Assembly (NCBI GenBank): GCA_013415575.1
Contig: JAAEES010000056.1
Location: 1 to 6,778 of the forward strand
From: Methanomicrobiales archaeon
GTDB taxonomy: Archaea > Halobacteriota > Methanomicrobia > Methanomicrobiales > Methanospirillaceae
Length of the DNA stretch: 6,778 nucleotides
Direction: 5' to 3'
The notes under the pieces are model-generated. The model saw nothing but the letters and a program-made list of their open reading frames with translations, was not told where the DNA came from and made no database searches. The first letter of the stretch is position 1. Each line of letters begins with the position of its first letter. Below are positions 5,178 through 6,778 of this stretch, piece by piece. The position numbers were made by a program, and so were the translations under genes.

Positions 5178-6778
5178 ATGATCTCTAAGTTCAGGCGGTA
5201 TGGCCAGATCGCGGACGTGCTGGTGAAGCACGGCCTTGGGATCTTTGTCCGTAAGCTTTTCCCCAGGATCCACCGCTTCCGGAGGTGCAAGGCCTGTCCT
5301 GTCGAGAGCGTATCCTCCGTGGCCGAGCAGATCCGGCTCGTGATCGAGGAGCTTGGTCCCACCTTCATCAAGTTCGGGCAGATCCTGAGCACCCGCCGGG
5401 AGATCCTCCCCCCGCCGCTGATCGAGGAATTGCGGAAGCTCCAGGACCGGACAAATCCCCTCCCGTTCCTAAAGATCCAATCCGCGGTCGAGGAGGTGTT
5501 TCCAAATTACTTCGATTATTTCCGTGGAATTGACAATGTGCCCCTCGCGTCCGCCTCGCTTGCCCAGGTGCATCAGGCGTGGCTGATGGACGGGACCCCG
5601 GTGGCCGTGAAGGTCCAGCGCCCCGGGATCAGGGACATCATCGAGACCGATCTCCTCATCCTGGACTCAATTGCAAAGAGGATCGAGCATGCGTACCCGG
5701 AACTCCGGGTCTATAACCTGACCGGCATGGTGGACGACTTTTCCCACCAGATCCGGAATGAACTGGACTTCTCCCTCGACGGCAGAAACGCCGAGATCCT
5801 GCGGAAGAACCTGCAGGGCCAAAAAGGAGTGAAGGTCCCGAAGGTCTACTGGGAACATTCCTCCCCCCGCCTGCTGGTCATGGAGTACGTCGAGGGGGTG
5901 CGGGTGGACAATATCGCCGCCATCAGGGAGATGGGAGTCGACCCCCGGCAAGTCGCACGGGCCGGCTTCAATGCCTACTTAAAGCAGATCTTCGAGGACG
6001 GGTTCTTCCATGGCGACCCGCACCCGGGGAACCTCCTCGTGACCAGGGACGGCAATCTCGTCTTCCTGGACTTCGGGATCGTGGGCATCATCCGGCCGGA
6101 ACGGCGGTTCATGTTTATCCGCCTCCTCCGCTCCTTCGTCGAACAGGACCCCCTCATGATGATCAAGGCACTGGAGGGGCTCGGCGTGAAGATCAGGGAG
6201 GAGGACCGGGAGTCCCTCCGGGACGATATCTATATCGCACTCATACAGTCACAGGGAGAGGAGATCGGAGAGATCCAGTTCAGAGAGATGGCCACCCACT
6301 TCACCGAGACCCTGAGGCGGTACCACCTGGAGGTGCCGATGAACCTGATGCTCATGCTCAAGGTACTGGTAATGGCGCTGGACGACGGGGTGGTGCTCGA
6401 TCCCGGGTTCCAGTTTTCAAAGGAAGCCCGCCCCTTTGCAGCGGAACACGCCACCGCCGGATCGCTCTTCGAACAGTTCAAGTACCGCGGGGAACACTCG
6501 CTCATGGAAGCCATCGATGGGCTCTTCGATCTCCCGCGAAATGTCAACAGGACTCTCGAGCGGATCTCCAGCGGGGTGTTCAAGATCGATATCCTGGAAT
6601 CCGATATCAAGAAATTCTCGGTCGCATTGGACCGGACCAGCGACCGGATTGTCGTGGGCCTGGTCATCGCCGCAATCGTGGTGGGTTCCTCCCTGGTTCT
6701 CAGTACTCCCAGCGGAACTTTCCCCTCCTTCATCATCTACCTGGCAGGAGGAGGGTACATCATCGCCATCCTGATCGG
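5178..6778 (+). CDS. ABC1/AarF/UbiB family atypical kinase-like protein (runs off right edge)
   Basis: The frame is open from ATG 5178 to the window end, 533 complete codons, with no other start codon in frame for over 70 nt upstream. It has the family hallmark KFGQ (KxGQ, 65-68) in the N-terminal extension and the Ala/Ser-rich nucleotide loop ASAS (124-127) in place of a kinase glycine loop, followed by LAQVH. Other landmarks are ATP lysine Lys145 (VAVKVQRPG), NELDF (Glu195), hinge VMEYVEG, catalytic HGDPHPGN (Asp280, Asn285) and metal-binding LDFG (Asp298). The C-terminus has a hydrophobic helix (about 491-511) and the start of a second (518 onward), the membrane hairpin of UbiB proteins. 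Relatives are about 540-560 residues, so only the extreme end should be missing. Bacterial UbiB and mitochondrial COQ8 support ubiquinone synthesis, probably as ATPases acting on lipid-bound intermediates. The archaeal role is unknown and may concern isoprenoid lipids (inference). Confidence 0.93.
   Translation, partial: MISKFRRYGQIADVLVKHGLGIFVRKLFPRIHRFRRCKACPVESVSSVAEQIRLVIEELGPTFIKFGQILSTRREILPPPLIEELRKLQDRTNPLPFLKIQSAVEEVFPNYFDYFRGIDNVPLASASLAQVHQAWLMDGTPVAVKVQRPGIRDIIETDLLILDSIAKRIEHAYPELRVYNLTGMVDDFSHQIRNELDFSLDGRNAEILRKNLQGQKGVKVPKVYWEHSSPRLLVMEYVEGVRVDNIAAIREMGVDPRQVARAGFNAYLKQIFEDGFFHGDPHPGNLLVTRDGNLVFLDFGIVGIIRPERRFMFIRLLRSFVEQDPLMMIKALEGLGVKIREEDRESLRDDIYIALIQSQGEEIGEIQFREMATHFTETLRRYHLEVPMNLMLMLKVLVMALDDGVVLDPGFQFSKEARPFAAEHATAGSLFEQFKYRGEHSLMEAIDGLFDLPRNVNRTLERISSGVFKIDILESDIKKFSVALDRTSDRIVVGLVIAAIVVGSSLVLSTPSGTFPSFIIYLAGGGYIIAILI

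Noticed and set aside
4516..5178. A 220-codon minus-strand open frame opposite the second permease and the spacer
   Set aside because: It mirrors the transmembrane gene, has no recognisable motif and is low in hydrophobic residues; an antisense shadow is the simplest reading.

Overview
The window looks like chromosomal DNA of a methanogenic archaeon, most likely of the Methanomicrobiales type (inference). Three things point there. The DNA is moderately GC-rich. An exact archaeal TATA box (TTTATATA) sits where it would drive a leaderless transcript of the first large gene, with further TATA-like boxes before two other genes. The proteins are of kinds found in Euryarchaeota. No 16S rRNA or other decisive marker is present, so the taxon is not proven. 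I see no tRNA, rRNA, CRISPR array, insertion sequence or prophage gene.

Layout, left to right. Bases 1-185 on the minus strand are the first 61 codons of an amino acid permease of the APC superfamily; the rest lies outside the window. Bases 186-316 are a short divergent control region holding two opposed TATA-like boxes and small inverted repeats. Rightward from it come three tightly spaced plus-strand genes: an M13 (neprilysin/PepO-like) zinc endopeptidase (317-2269), an M20 dinuclear-zinc dipeptidase (2285-3640, gap 15 nt) and a second, complete APC permease (3679-5001, gap 38 nt). A 176-nt spacer (5002-5177) then carries a perfect 7-bp hairpin repeat abutting a TATA-like box. Last is an ABC1/AarF/UbiB-family atypical kinase (5178 to the right edge, 533 codons visible, 3' end missing).

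Working model (inference): the three spaced genes form one operon for intracellular peptide breakdown. The M13 enzyme cuts oligopeptides, the M20 enzyme splits the resulting di- or short peptides, and the permease moves free amino acids across the membrane. The divergent permease flanks the same promoter region and may be co-regulated. The AarF/UbiB gene appears to be a separate transcription unit. It is the most puzzling gene, because the best-known members of its family serve ubiquinone synthesis and Methanomicrobiales are not known to make quinones.

Nothing here amounts to a clearly new system. The points most worth a second look are the peptidase-permease cassette between two related permeases, the hairpin next to the AarF promoter, and the role of AarF itself.
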